A stretch of DNA of 64,000 bases from Streptomyces sp. NRRL WC-3618 (GTDB lineage: Bacteria > Actinomycetota > Actinomycetes > Streptomycetales > Streptomycetaceae): contig NZ_LGDW01000225.1 in NCBI RefSeq assembly GCF_001280005.1, forward strand, positions 10,806 to 74,805, read 5' to 3'. The notes beneath the pieces are model-generated. The model saw only the letters and a program-made list of their open reading frames with translations, made no database searches and was not told the DNA's origin. A program made the translations under genes and the position numbers. This document shows positions 29,847-38,433 of this stretch, one piece after another; position 1 is the first letter of the stretch, and each line of letters starts with the position of its first letter.

Positions 29847-30064
29847 TCAGGAGCGGCGTCCGCGCAGCGCCCGCCAGGCGTCTTCGGCCGCGTGCGTGGC
29901 AGTCAGCCGCCAAGTCTCCAGTTTGTCCCGCGCCCTTGACGCGATCTTCCGCCACTTGAACCACGGCGGCAGATCGCGGAACGGCACGAACGTCAGGGTG
30001 CCCAGGATCGCGTCCTCGGCGAAGCCGCCCGGACTCTCCGCGCGCAACGCGGCGTACAAGCGAT
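29847..30064 (-). pseudogene. Truncated third copy of the 154-residue immunity-like family
   Basis: About 70 codons corresponding to the C-terminal half of the two intact genes at 30,722 and 31,203. Shared blocks are LYAALRAE, LTFVPFRDLPPWFKWRK and DKLETWRL...AEDAWRALRG. The N-terminal half (WDW motif to FTAAG) is absent. The fragment begins just after the stop codon of the HEAT-like pseudogene, so the join lies near 30,060-30,074. Confidence 0.75.
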
Positions 30065-30073
30065 ACGGGCGGC

Positions 30074-30706
30074 CTACAGCCCGCCGAGCATCTCGTCCTC
30101 GTCGAACCCGAGCTCGTCCTCGATGCCCAGTTCCTCTGCCGCATGCCACCTCAGCGGGGCGGGCCATACGCTCGGCTCACTCGTGGCGATGCCCTTCAGG
30201 AACCGGTTCGCCTCAGGGGTGCCGATCTCTCCGAGCGACTGGATTGCTTTGACACACAGCGCGTACAGGGGCCCGTCGGAGTCTTTCCGCACCTGCACGA
30301 GAGAGCTGATCGCCTACACCGCTTCGGGGGCCCGCAGTTCACCGAGCATGTCGACCAGGTCCTCCGCGTTCACGCCCGGCACGCCTGAAGCCAGCGCCGA
30401 CGCCAGAATCGAGGCAAGCCCGTCCGGATGCAGGTGCACCGCCACTCCCGCGAGCCGTTCGAACCTCCGCCAGTCTCCCTCAGCGGACAGGTTCCGTAGT
30501 CAGTCGAGAATGCGGGTACGCGATTCGGGCACAGCCACCGCCACTTCAGTGGCCTTCTCCCGGCCCACGTATCCACGGCCCGCGACGATGCCGTCCGCAC
30601 GCTCCATCAGCTCGTCACCTGACATGCGTTCGGCATCCGCCTCGTCCAGGTCGTCGAGATTCAGCAGACCTTCGCCCACTCCCCCAGTCCCATTCGGATG
30701 TCATGG
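30074..30706 (-). pseudogene. HEAT-repeat-like immunity-type gene with frameshift and two stop codons
   Basis: Starting at the ATG at 30704-30706 the product begins MTSEWDWGSG. One extra G near 30,685 then shifts the frame; the other frame continues EGLLNLDDLDEADAERM and runs through helical repeats to a normal-looking end (FDEDEMLGGL). In-frame TGA (30500-30502, probably from a Trp codon) and TAG (30314-30316) interrupt it. Segments such as FLKGIATSEP and CVKAIQSLGEIGTPEANR suggest HEAT-like repeats. The WDW...GEGLLxxDD start is shared with the neighbouring, otherwise different, 154-residue family. Confidence 0.75.
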
Positions 30707-30721
30707 ACGACTCTCCCTCCA

Positions 30722-31186
30722 TCAGCGCCGTCGACGGAGGGAGTTCCAGACCTCCTCGGCAGCATCCGAGGCGCGCTGCCACCAGTACTCCAGCTTGTCC
30801 CCCACGGTTGTCCGCACCATCTGCCATTTGAACCACGGCGGCAAATGCCGGAAGGGCACAAACGTGAGCGTGTCCCTGATGGCGTGCTCGGCGAAGGCGC
30901 CGCAGCCCTCGGCGCGCAGCGCCGCGTACAGCTCCGGGGTCAGTTCGCCGTTGAGCCGGGCCGCGGTGCCCGCCGCGGTAAACGCGAACCCCCGCTGACC
31001 GCGGTCCGGCAACCGCATCGCCCTGATGATGCGCGGCGAAGCCTCGGCCAGGGAGCAGTTGAAGGCCAGCCCGATCGCGGCGGAGCCCAGTGGGCCCTCA
31101 CCCCGTTCGTACGCCGCGTCCCACTCAGCGGGGTCGTCGAAACGCAACAGGCTCTCGTCGCCGTCCCAGTTCCACCCGGACACCAT
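30722..31186 (-). CDS. Immunity-like protein, copy 2
   Basis: 154-residue soluble protein, paralogous along its length to the next gene. Shared features: N-terminal WNWDGDESLL followed by DDPAE, then FERGE/YERGE, GLAFNCSLAEASPRIIRAM, GFAFTAAG, ELTPELYAALRAEG, and LTFVPFRHLPPWFKW near the C-terminus. I chose the ATG at 31184-31186, preceded by GGGGAGAGG. It lies 16 bp after copy 1 and two genes downstream of the RHS toxin. Tandem diverged copies of this kind are typical of immunity genes at polymorphic toxin loci; no direct homology to a named immunity family is seen. Confidence 0.8.
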   Translation of the reverse strand: MVSGWNWDGDESLLRFDDPAEWDAAYERGEGPLGSAAIGLAFNCSLAEASPRIIRAMRLPDRGQRGFAFTAAGTAARLNGELTPELYAALRAEGCGAFAEHAIRDTLTFVPFRHLPPWFKWQMVRTTVGDKLEYWWQRASDAAEEVWNSLRRRR

Positions 31187-31202
31187 GTCGCCTCTCCCCA
31201 TG

Positions 31203-31667
31203 TCAGCTCCGACGGCGCAGGGCCTGCCAGGCCTCTTCGACCGTTTCTCCGGACCGCAGCCACCAGCTCTCCAGCTTGTTGCGTACTCCAGTCCACAGCT
31301 TTCGCCACTTGAGCCACGGCGGCAGCCTGCGGAACGGTACGAAGGCCAGCGTGTCGTCGATGGCGTACTCGGCGAGGCCTTTGTGCCCCTCCGCCCGCAG
31401 TGCCTCGTACAGCTCCGGCGTCAGCTTGCCGTTGAGCCGCGCCGCCGCGCCGGCCGCAGTGAACGCGAACCCGCGCTGAGCGAGGTCCGGCAACTGCATC
31501 GCCCGGACAATTCGAGGCGACGCCTCCTCCAGCGAACAATTGAAGGCCAACCCGATCACCGCCGAACCCAGAGGCCACTCACCCCGCTCGAAGGCGGCGT
31601 CAACCTCGGCCGGGTCGTCGATATGCGACACGCCCTCGCCGGTTTCCCAGTCCCACTTGGAGGCCAT
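31203..31667 (-). CDS. Immunity-like protein, copy 1 (adjacent to RHS toxin)
   Basis: 154-residue soluble protein, the first gene after the RHS toxin (24 bp gap) and the best candidate for its cognate antidote. It begins MASKWDWETGEGV and shares GLAFNCSLEEASPRIVRAM, GFAFTAAG, and PPWLKWRKL with copy 2. An AGGAAAG lies at proper distance from the ATG at 31665-31667. The assignment to immunity comes from position, size and duplication, not from a known domain. Confidence 0.8.
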   Translation of the reverse strand: MASKWDWETGEGVSHIDDPAEVDAAFERGEWPLGSAVIGLAFNCSLEEASPRIVRAMQLPDLAQRGFAFTAAGAAARLNGKLTPELYEALRAEGHKGLAEYAIDDTLAFVPFRRLPPWLKWRKLWTGVRNKLESWWLRSGETVEEAWQALRRRS

Positions 31668-31691
31668 AGCCGACTTTCCTTCCATCTGTCA

Positions 31692-34600
31692 TCAGTCGCA
31701 TGGTGGCGGGAGCACCTTCTGTTTCTTGATGTTATTGATCATGCCCTGCTTCTTCAGCTTGTTCAGGTCGCCTTCCGTGATGCCATCCCCCGGGTACGAG
31801 GAACGGACGTGACCGTGGTAGATCTCCTTGACGATGTTGCCGCTCTTGTCGGTGACGTACTCGTGTCGGTCCAGGACCACGATCTCGTTGTTGACGTGGT
31901 CCACACCGAGGCGCCGGAATTTGTTCGGATTATTCGGGTCGCCCAAGGGGATTGACCGGTCCAAGGCGGCCTGGCCGTTGGCGGGCGCACGGCTGACCTC
32001 GCCCTTGGCCGATGAACCGCTGCCCGAACCATGCTTGTCGTAGGTCGAGTCGTCGTACACCCGGGTCGGCTCGTCACCTTCAAGGCCGAGCGGGTCGCTC
32101 CAGCGCAAGGGGTTGTCGACATACGCGCGGTGATTCGGCGCGGGGACCAGACCCAGCGGGTCCGGGGACAGGAAACTCGCGGTGTCCGGGTCGTAGTAGC
32201 GGGACAGGTTGTAGTGCAGGCCGGTTTCCGGGTCGCGGTACTGGCCCGGGAAGGCCAGCGGGCACAGGCCGCCGCCGTCGCCGGCCAGGGGCCTTCCCCA
32301 CAGGCTGGTGGCGGACCGCCAGGCGATCTCGCCGTCCTCCCCGACGAGTTCGCTGGGGGTGCCGACCAGGTCGGTGACGATCGCGTAGAACCGCCTGCTG
32401 ACCTCTTCCGGGTCGGCGGTGCGCCATCGGCTCCGCGTCTGCGCCGCCGCGCGGTGGGTGCCAGGCTCCCAGTCCCAGGTGTCGGTCTCCGTCTCGCCGT
32501 CCCGGAATGACTGCTGCTCCGCGAGGTTGGCGCCGTCCCAGGTGAAGAGGATCTCCTCGGCGACCGAACTGTCCGCGTTCAGGCGCGACTTGGCGGTGCG
32601 GCGGCCGAGCACGTCATAGCGGTAGCGCCACGCGCCGCTGTCCGGCGTCTCGGCCTCGGTGAGCCGGTCCTCGGCGTCCCAGGCGTACGTCCAGATCCGG
32701 CGAAGACCGGACAGCGTCCGCCGGATCACGCGGACCACGCGCCCTTGGGCGTCGTGCTCGTACGTGCTGCGGCCCGCCGCGGTGACCTTCGTCCCGGAGT
32801 GCCGTGCCGAACCCTGCGCGTCCTGCCCGCCGGCGGCCGGGTGGTCGGCGGCCGTGAGGTTGCCGAGGTCGTCGTAGGCGTAGGTCTCGGTCCAGGTCCG
32901 GGCCGACACCCGGGTGACGCGTCCCGTGGAGTCGAGGTCGAACGTGCGGGTGCCGGCCAGCCGGTCCGTGACCCCGGTCAGGAAGCCGTCCGCACGGTAC
33001 GCGTAGGAGCGGGACTGTCGCACGGCCGCGCTGTCGCCGCCGGTGCGCGCCCGGACGACCTGCCCGACGAGGCGGTGCCCCGCGTCCCAGGACTGCGTCA
33101 GCGTGGCCGCAGCGCCCAGCCCGCGAGCGGTTTCCCGGCCGGCCGCGTCATACGCGAAGGTCAGCTCGCCGCCCGCGGTGACCAGCGAGGCGGGCAGACT
33201 CGCAGCGTCGTACGACCAGTGCGAGGTGGCGCCGGAGGGCGTGGTCCGCCGCACCCGCCTGCCCAGCGGGTCGTATGCGCTGGTGACGGTCCGGCCGTCG
33301 ACGGTCTCGGCGACGATCCGGCCGACGACGTCGTAGGTGTAGGCGACACTGCCGACGGGGCTCGCGGCCTCGATGAGGCGTCCGGCCGGGTCGTAGCGCA
33401 GCGAGGTGACCGTGCCGTCGTTGGTTCGCGAGGTCACCACCCGGCCTGCGGCGTCACGCGTCACCCGCACCGTCTGGCCGGTGCCGTTCGTCCGTTCGAC
33501 CTGGCGTCCTGTCGGGTCGCAGAGATAGGTGAGAGTACGGCCCTCGAAGTCGGTCTCGCCGATCAGGGTGCCCGCCGCGTCGTAGCGGTAACTCCACTCG
33601 TCGCCACGCGGGTTGAGCACCCCCGTGAGCCGCAGCTCGGAGTCGTGCCGGAAGCGGTAGCGGGTACCGTCCGGATCGGTCCTGGCGCTGGGCAGGTCGA
33701 ATGCCCCGTACTCGAACGTGGTGGTGAACCCGCCCGCGTCACGGTGCTCGGTGAGGTTGCCCTCCGCGTCGTACGACCAGGACTCCCGCCCGCCGTCGGC
33801 GCGCTCTCGCCACAGCAGCAGGCCCTCGGGGGTCCAGCCCTGTCGGACGGTCCCGCCGACCGCGTCGTGGATCTCCACCACGCGGCCGAACGCGTCCCTG
33901 CGCACGGTGACGACGCTGCCACGCGGATCGACGACACGGACCGGGAGACCGGCCCCGTCGTTGTCGAACCGGATGGTGTTGCCGAGCGCGTCGGTCTCGG
34001 CGACACGGTGCCCGCGCTCGTCGTAGGTGTACGAGCTCGTCGCGCCCAGCGGGTCGGTGCTGGTGAGCAGGTTGCCCCGGCCGTCGTACGCGCCCTCCCA
34101 GCGTGCCCCGTCGGCCTCCGTGATGGCGACCGGCAGGACCTGGTCCGCGTACTCCACGTGGACGCTGGTGCCGTCCGGCCGGTCCATGCGCAGCGGCTGG
34201 CCGTGCACGTCGAGGGTGAAGCGGGTCGTGCGGCCCAGCTCGTCGGTGCGGGACAGCAGGTGCCCGCGGGCGTCGTGCTCGGTGTGTACGACGAACCCCA
34301 ACGGGTCGACGACTCGGGTGAGATGGAGTCGCTCGTCGTGGTGGTATTGGGTGCGGTGGCCAAGACTGTCGGTCATCGTCGTCGTCCGCAGTACGTCGTC
34401 GTACGCGAACTGCGCGGACATCGCCCCGTCCTGGCCGATGCCGTACGCCACGCGATCGGTGTCGCCGTCGTACCCGTAGCGGTACCAGCGGTCGTTCCGG
34501 TCGGTCCAGGACGTGATGCGGCCGAGTTCGTCGTACTCCAGCCGGTAGGGGCGTCCGGCGGAGTTGGCTATGGCGGTGAGATGCCTGCGGGGGTCGTCAT

Positions 34601-36308
34601 AGGAGTACGTACGCAGGAGCGCGCCAGGCCGGTCGGCTGACTCCGACAGGCGGAGGGCCGTGATACGTCCGTCCTCGGTGTCCACGGTGAGGTGGTAGCC
34701 GCCGGAGTGGCGGACCGCGAAGGGCGTGCCCTCGGCAGTCCGCTGGAAGTCGATGCGGTCGCCGCTCTGGTCGGTGACCGCGGACAGCGGGAGGACGACG
34801 GCCGTTCCGCTGTCGGCGTCGGGAGAGTCCGGCTGGAGTGCGGGACCGTAGTGCCGGGTCAGCCCAGTAAGGGGATCGCTGATCGTGACACTGCTGCCAG
34901 GGGTTCCGTCCCACGTCAGCGGGTTTCGCGGACCCTGGCTCGGCATCACCGGGCTGCCGGGGGCGGGGACGGGATAGACCTGGAGCATGCCGTCCGCACT
35001 CGCGCGGACGGCGCCGTCGCCGTCGAGTTCGAGGCGCTCGTCGAAGGTGGACATCCATGCCGGACCGAACCAGCGCCCAGAACGGAAGCTCGAAACGTGG
35101 TGCCGCTCGATCACCAACGGCAGCAGGCCCGGCAGACGGACATCCGTGTGCGACATCAGCATCTCGCCGGTGACCATGTCGACGGGGTCGCCGCCCTTGC
35201 AGCGGCCCTTCATCGGCTTGCCGGCCTTGAGTTCGTCGCCGGCTCCCGAGCGCAGTCCCTTGAAGAGGTCGTCCATGTGCTGCGCGGCCGTCTTGCCCAG
35301 CCCCTTGACCCCCATGGCCATGCCCTTGAGGCCCAACTTGCCGAACACCTTCATGCCCTTGGCGAGACCGCCGAGGGTGGTCAGCCCCTTCATCCCCGGT
35401 ATGCAGTCCAGCGCGGCGAAGCCCACATCCCACAGGGACGCCTGTCCCTTGGAATACTTGTAGAGCGTGTCCGCGAGGACGACCAGGGCCGCGATCAGCA
35501 CGATCGCACCGAGAATCGGCCCCCCGATGATCATCGCCACGACCCCGACCACCGCGACGACGATCTTGCAGACGGCGACGATGTTGTCCCAGTTGTCGAC
35601 GAACCAGTCCCCGACATCCTCCCACCAACTCCGGTTCTGGATACCGGCGTCCGACGCCTCGTCGATCTTCCGCTTCGCTTCACCCGCCGCGTCCTCGCGC
35701 ATCTTCCGCGCGTCCTCGGCCATCTTCTTCGCCGCGTCCAGCGCCGACTGGGCACTGGAGACGTCCGACTGGGCTGTGCTCTGGGCCGTCTTGGCGTGCT
35801 GGGCATCGCGGGTGGCGGCCCGGACCTTCGCCTCGTCCGGCGGATCTGCGGCCTTGCTGCCGGTCGGATCGTCCTTGTACTTGTCCGACTCCTTGGCCGC
35901 CCGCGTCACCCACGAATCGGCCGAGGACAGCCGGGACTTGGCCGAGGACAGGTCGGCCTGTGCCTCCCGGCCCTTGGCGAGGGCCTTGTCGGCGAGGGCC
36001 TGCGCCCGCTCCAGCTTGGGCCAGTAGTCCACCAGCGCGTCACCGCACAGGTCCCACGACTTCTTCAGCTTCTTCAGATTCTTCGGTACGTCCGAGAACT
36101 CGTCCTGGAACACCTCGGCGGTCTTCCCCGCCCACTCCAGCGTCTCGTTCTCCTGCGCCATCCCCTTGATCAGACGCAACGCATCCGCGACATCATCCGC
36201 GAAGTCATGCAACGTACGGGCCAGTTGACGCACCCGGTCCGGATCGCCCGGCGTCGGGTCCTTGTCCAGGTCCAGCACATGCCAGTCCGCCGGCCGGTAC
36301 CGCACCAT
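31692..36308 (-). CDS. RHS-repeat polymorphic toxin with type VII secretion-type N-terminus
   Basis: 1538 residues. N-terminus has W9 and DPTPGDP (17-23), the signature shared with two other carriers in this window. A helical, coiled-coil region (35-220) and a hydrophobic segment (about 245-290) follow, then GGDPVDMVTGEM (DUF6531 start, about 380) and many RHS/YD repeats to about 1350. The core ends with GLHYNLSRYYDPDTASFLSPDPLGL and a second DPLGL. The last ~129 residues are a separate toxin tip with RRLGVDHVNNEIVVLDRHEY and YHGHVRSSYP; it resembles nuclease-type RHS tips, but I cannot assign the family firmly. The tip is visibly less GC rich than the core. Confidence 0.9.
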   Translation of the reverse strand: MVRYRPADWHVLDLDKDPTPGDPDRVRQLARTLHDFADDVADALRLIKGMAQENETLEWAGKTAEVFQDEFSDVPKNLKKLKKSWDLCGDALVDYWPKLERAQALADKALAKGREAQADLSSAKSRLSSADSWVTRAAKESDKYKDDPTGSKAADPPDEAKVRAATRDAQHAKTAQSTAQSDVSSAQSALDAAKKMAEDARKMREDAAGEAKRKIDEASDAGIQNRSWWEDVGDWFVDNWDNIVAVCKIVVAVVGVVAMIIGGPILGAIVLIAALVVLADTLYKYSKGQASLWDVGFAALDCIPGMKGLTTLGGLAKGMKVFGKLGLKGMAMGVKGLGKTAAQHMDDLFKGLRSGAGDELKAGKPMKGRCKGGDPVDMVTGEMLMSHTDVRLPGLLPLVIERHHVSSFRSGRWFGPAWMSTFDERLELDGDGAVRASADGMLQVYPVPAPGSPVMPSQGPRNPLTWDGTPGSSVTISDPLTGLTRHYGPALQPDSPDADSGTAVVLPLSAVTDQSGDRIDFQRTAEGTPFAVRHSGGYHLTVDTEDGRITALRLSESADRPGALLRTYSYDDPRRHLTAIANSAGRPYRLEYDELGRITSWTDRNDRWYRYGYDGDTDRVAYGIGQDGAMSAQFAYDDVLRTTTMTDSLGHRTQYHHDERLHLTRVVDPLGFVVHTEHDARGHLLSRTDELGRTTRFTLDVHGQPLRMDRPDGTSVHVEYADQVLPVAITEADGARWEGAYDGRGNLLTSTDPLGATSSYTYDERGHRVAETDALGNTIRFDNDGAGLPVRVVDPRGSVVTVRRDAFGRVVEIHDAVGGTVRQGWTPEGLLLWRERADGGRESWSYDAEGNLTEHRDAGGFTTTFEYGAFDLPSARTDPDGTRYRFRHDSELRLTGVLNPRGDEWSYRYDAAGTLIGETDFEGRTLTYLCDPTGRQVERTNGTGQTVRVTRDAAGRVVTSRTNDGTVTSLRYDPAGRLIEAASPVGSVAYTYDVVGRIVAETVDGRTVTSAYDPLGRRVRRTTPSGATSHWSYDAASLPASLVTAGGELTFAYDAAGRETARGLGAAATLTQSWDAGHRLVGQVVRARTGGDSAAVRQSRSYAYRADGFLTGVTDRLAGTRTFDLDSTGRVTRVSARTWTETYAYDDLGNLTAADHPAAGGQDAQGSARHSGTKVTAAGRSTYEHDAQGRVVRVIRRTLSGLRRIWTYAWDAEDRLTEAETPDSGAWRYRYDVLGRRTAKSRLNADSSVAEEILFTWDGANLAEQQSFRDGETETDTWDWEPGTHRAAAQTRSRWRTADPEEVSRRFYAIVTDLVGTPSELVGEDGEIAWRSATSLWGRPLAGDGGGLCPLAFPGQYRDPETGLHYNLSRYYDPDTASFLSPDPLGLVPAPNHRAYVDNPLRWSDPLGLEGDEPTRVYDDSTYDKHGSGSGSSAKGEVSRAPANGQAALDRSIPLGDPNNPNKFRRLGVDHVNNEIVVLDRHEYVTDKSGNIVKEIYHGHVRSSYPGDGITEGDLNKLKKQGMINNIKKQKVLPPPCD

Positions 36309-36372
36309 CCCGCAACCCCCGTCACGTCACATACGCGTCATCAACAACCGTGTGCACACGTGAACCTACAAG

Positions 36373-36384
36373 GAACGGTCGTTC
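36373..36384. promoter_or_regulatory. LexA-like box upstream of the RHS toxin
   Basis: GAACGGTCGTTC fits the GAAC-N4-GTTC core of actinobacterial LexA boxes. It lies in the 88-bp gap upstream of the RHS start, 65 bp from it. The flanks (G on one side, G on the other) give a partial match to the longer CGAACNNNNGTTCG form. A perfect palindrome GTGTGCACAC lies nearby at about 36,350. Function is inferred. Confidence 0.45.
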
Positions 36385-36396
36385 GATGCGAAGCGG

Positions 36397-37065
36397 CTAC
36401 TCGGCGAACCGAAACGTCGAAGTGATCGCGTCGAAGATGTCGAAGAACGACTCCGCGAGGTCCAGCACCTGGCTGCTGCCCGCCACCAGCGCCACCTTGC
36501 CCTCCTGGCCCGGCACCGGGATGAACGTCTGCATCAGCACAGCGCGGATGGTCCGGCCGAGTTCGTCGCCCGGTACGGCGATGTCCTCGACGCCGTACGT
36601 ACGCGCCGCCGGGCCGATGCCAGGGATGTCGACGGTGGTGACCTTGCGCCAGCTGTCCCCCTCCCGCTTCGCCTCCTTGACCGCCAGCTGGGCCGCGATG
36701 GCCGCCGGGTCGGTCGAGAGGGGCTCGCCGTCCGCTGTACGGCCGCCGACCAGCGACACCGTCACCGAGCCGGTGATCGGGGTGTCGCCGCCGAAGCTCT
36801 CCGCCATGCAACCGCAGTACAGCGCGCCCGACTTCCACGCGTCCGCCGCCGCCTTCTGGAGGAACGTCGTGTACGTGTCGCGGTACTGGGCCAACTCCGG
36901 TCGCTGCCGCACCCGTTCGTCGACCATGCGCCGGATGGAGTCGTCGCGTGACTCGGGGCGCACGTCGAACTCCCACCACGACTCGGGCACCTTGATCCGG
37001 AACCCGCCTCGTTCGACCGTCTGCGCTTCGCTGTAGCGGGCCATGTCCTTACCCATTCCGTTCAC
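36397..37065 (-). CDS. PW-family protein of secretion module A
   Basis: 222-residue cytoplasmic protein of unknown function. It opens with FRIKVPESWWEFDVRPESR, then a helical region, then a beta-rich part (GSVTVSLVGG, VDIPGIGPAARTYGV, MQTFIPVPGQEGKVALVAG) and ends LAESFFDIFDAITSTFRF. The same layout and end are seen in the proteins at 54,132, 53,542 and 49,726. The GTG at 37063-37065 has AGGAG six bases upstream. It sits directly before the RHS toxin, so a chaperone-like or export-assisting role is possible. Confidence 0.75.
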   Translation of the reverse strand: MNGMGKDMARYSEAQTVERGGFRIKVPESWWEFDVRPESRDDSIRRMVDERVRQRPELAQYRDTYTTFLQKAAADAWKSGALYCGCMAESFGGDTPITGSVTVSLVGGRTADGEPLSTDPAAIAAQLAVKEAKREGDSWRKVTTVDIPGIGPAARTYGVEDIAVPGDELGRTIRAVLMQTFIPVPGQEGKVALVAGSSQVLDLAESFFDIFDAITSTFRFAE

Positions 37066-37077
37066 TCGATCTCCTGT

Positions 37078-37107
37078 ACCGGCATCGTTCCGTTGTACGG
37101 TGCCGGT
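37078..37107. promoter_or_regulatory. Inverted repeat in the divergent promoter of module A
   Basis: Arms ACCGGCA and TGCCGGT (7 bp, perfect) are separated by 16 bp. They lie between the divergent PW and NW genes, 44 bp before the NW start. It could be an operator or part of a leader hairpin. Confidence 0.3.
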
Positions 37108-37150
37108 CAGACGTCGATCAGCGTACGAGGCACTCCGGGGGGACTCACAC

Positions 37151-37504
37151 ATGGGCAAGGGCAAGTCCGACCTCACGCTCCCGCTGAGCGAGCTGGAGGA
37201 CTACGGCAGCCGGCTGCGCTCCATCAAGACCCGGCTGAACCACACCAAGAAGCTCTTCGAGTCCTACAAGGACGACATCGGCGACGGCAGCGTGAACGAC
37301 GCGCTGGAGGACTTCGAGTCCAACTGGGAGGACGGCCGCGAGGACATCACCCAGCAGCTCGACGCCCTCGCCGACATGTCGGACGCCGTCGTACGGGAGT
37401 TCAAGAAGCTGGACGACGAGCTCGCCAAGCAGGTCAACGAGAAGATGACGACCAAGGACACCCGGGGCGGCGGCGGCAAGGGCAACAGCGGCGGCGCCCA
37501 GTGA
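37151..37504 (+). CDS. Small helical NW protein of module A (ESX/Lap-like)
   Basis: 117 residues, entirely helical except a Gly-rich tail. A conserved asparagine-tryptophan pair falls at 58-59 (DFESNWEDGR), followed by a second helix ending FKKLDDELAKQ. The proteins at 47,269 (W58) and 57,665 (W56) align without trouble: NW at the same place and LDAELAKQ / IDHQLAEA at the end. Two helices around a Trp turn recall WXG100 proteins and the small Lap partners of LXG toxins. The ATG has GGGGGGA upstream. Divergent from the PW gene. Confidence 0.8.
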   Translation: MGKGKSDLTLPLSELEDYGSRLRSIKTRLNHTKKLFESYKDDIGDGSVNDALEDFESNWEDGREDITQQLDALADMSDAVVREFKKLDDELAKQVNEKMTTKDTRGGGGKGNSGGAQ

Positions 37505-37525
37505 GCTGAGCCACGTCCCTCCCCC

Positions 37526-38017
37526 TCACCCCACCTCGTTCTCCGCCACCGCCTCGCCCCGTACCGTCACGTCCCCGCCGTAGAACAGCCCCGTGAACAC
37601 CGGCGAGTACGTCAACTGCACCTCGACGCGTACCTCGTTGGCGTTCGCCGCCACGCAGTGGGACGCACCCGTGTCCGCGGCGGACATGTCCATCTCCTGG
37701 GCGAAGGCCCGCACGCGCGCGTCGCAGTTCTGGAAGTTGATCGGGGCGCCGGCCGCAGCGTTGCCGTAGAGGGCGTCGAGGTCGATGTCCTGGGCGGCGT
37801 AACGCGCCGCCTGTTCCGCGATGTCCGCCGCCCGTTCCCGCTTCGAGATGGACAGGCCGCCGTCGATCACGAAGGCGGAGAGGGAGAGGAAGAGGAGGGC
37901 GAAGATGATCACGGCGCCGGCGCCCGAGCCTCGGTCGTCCAGGCGGGCCGCCAGACAGGCCCACCGACGCTGCGACCGCTCGCGTACGGCAGAGGGAACC
38001 CTCGGTCTCGGCGTCAC
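37526..38017 (-). CDS. TadG-like pilus assembly protein
   Basis: 163-residue protein with one N-terminal membrane segment (AVIIFALLFLSLSAFVIDGG) after DDRGSGAG, the typical start of TadE/TadG-like pseudopilin-type proteins, and a secreted C-terminal part with two cysteines. Last gene of the leftward tad operon; it overlaps the preceding TadE gene by 4 bp. Confidence 0.8.
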   Translation of the reverse strand: MTPRPRVPSAVRERSQRRWACLAARLDDRGSGAGAVIIFALLFLSLSAFVIDGGLSISKRERAADIAEQAARYAAQDIDLDALYGNAAAGAPINFQNCDARVRAFAQEMDMSAADTGASHCVAANANEVRVEVQLTYSPVFTGLFYGGDVTVRGEAVAENEVG

Positions 38018-38433
38018 ACTGTCCTCCGGAACGGGTCCAGCGGTGAGCTGAAAGTTGACGTCAGAGTCGTCGGGATGTCCAGGCCGAGCATCGCCAGGCC
38101 CCGCACCTCGCAGCTCACCTCGACCGAGAAGATGGTGTCGGGCTCGAAACCGGCGCTGGTCTGGGTGACCGTGACCGGACCGGAGCAGATGTCCGTGAGG
38201 TCGGCCTCCGCCGCCTTCCTGGCCTCCGCCATCGCCGTCGCGTGATCCTTCTGGATCGACCCGGACCGGGCCGCGTCCCGCGCCGCCCCGTCGAGCGCCC
38301 CGCGCCCGTCGACCAGTTGCCCGAAAGCCACCAGTACCAGGATGAACATGATCATCACCGGGGCCAGGATCACCACCTCGATGGTGGACAGACCCCGGTC
38401 GCCCCGGTCGCTCAGGGAAGAGAAGCAGCCCAT
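38014..38433 (-). CDS. TadE-like pilus assembly protein
   Basis: 139 residues. The N-terminal DRGLSTIEVVILAPVMIMF matches the TadE prepilin-like segment with the Glu that follows a cleavage site, and the rest is extracellular with a cysteine pair. The ATG at 38431-38433 overlaps the previous stop by one base (TGATG). A longer upstream frame is antisense noise. Confidence 0.85.
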   Translation of the reverse strand: MGCFSSLSDRGDRGLSTIEVVILAPVMIMFILVLVAFGQLVDGRGALDGAARDAARSGSIQKDHATAMAEARKAAEADLTDICSGPVTVTQTSAGFEPDTIFSVEVSCEVRGLAMLGLDIPTTLTSTFSSPLDPFRRTV

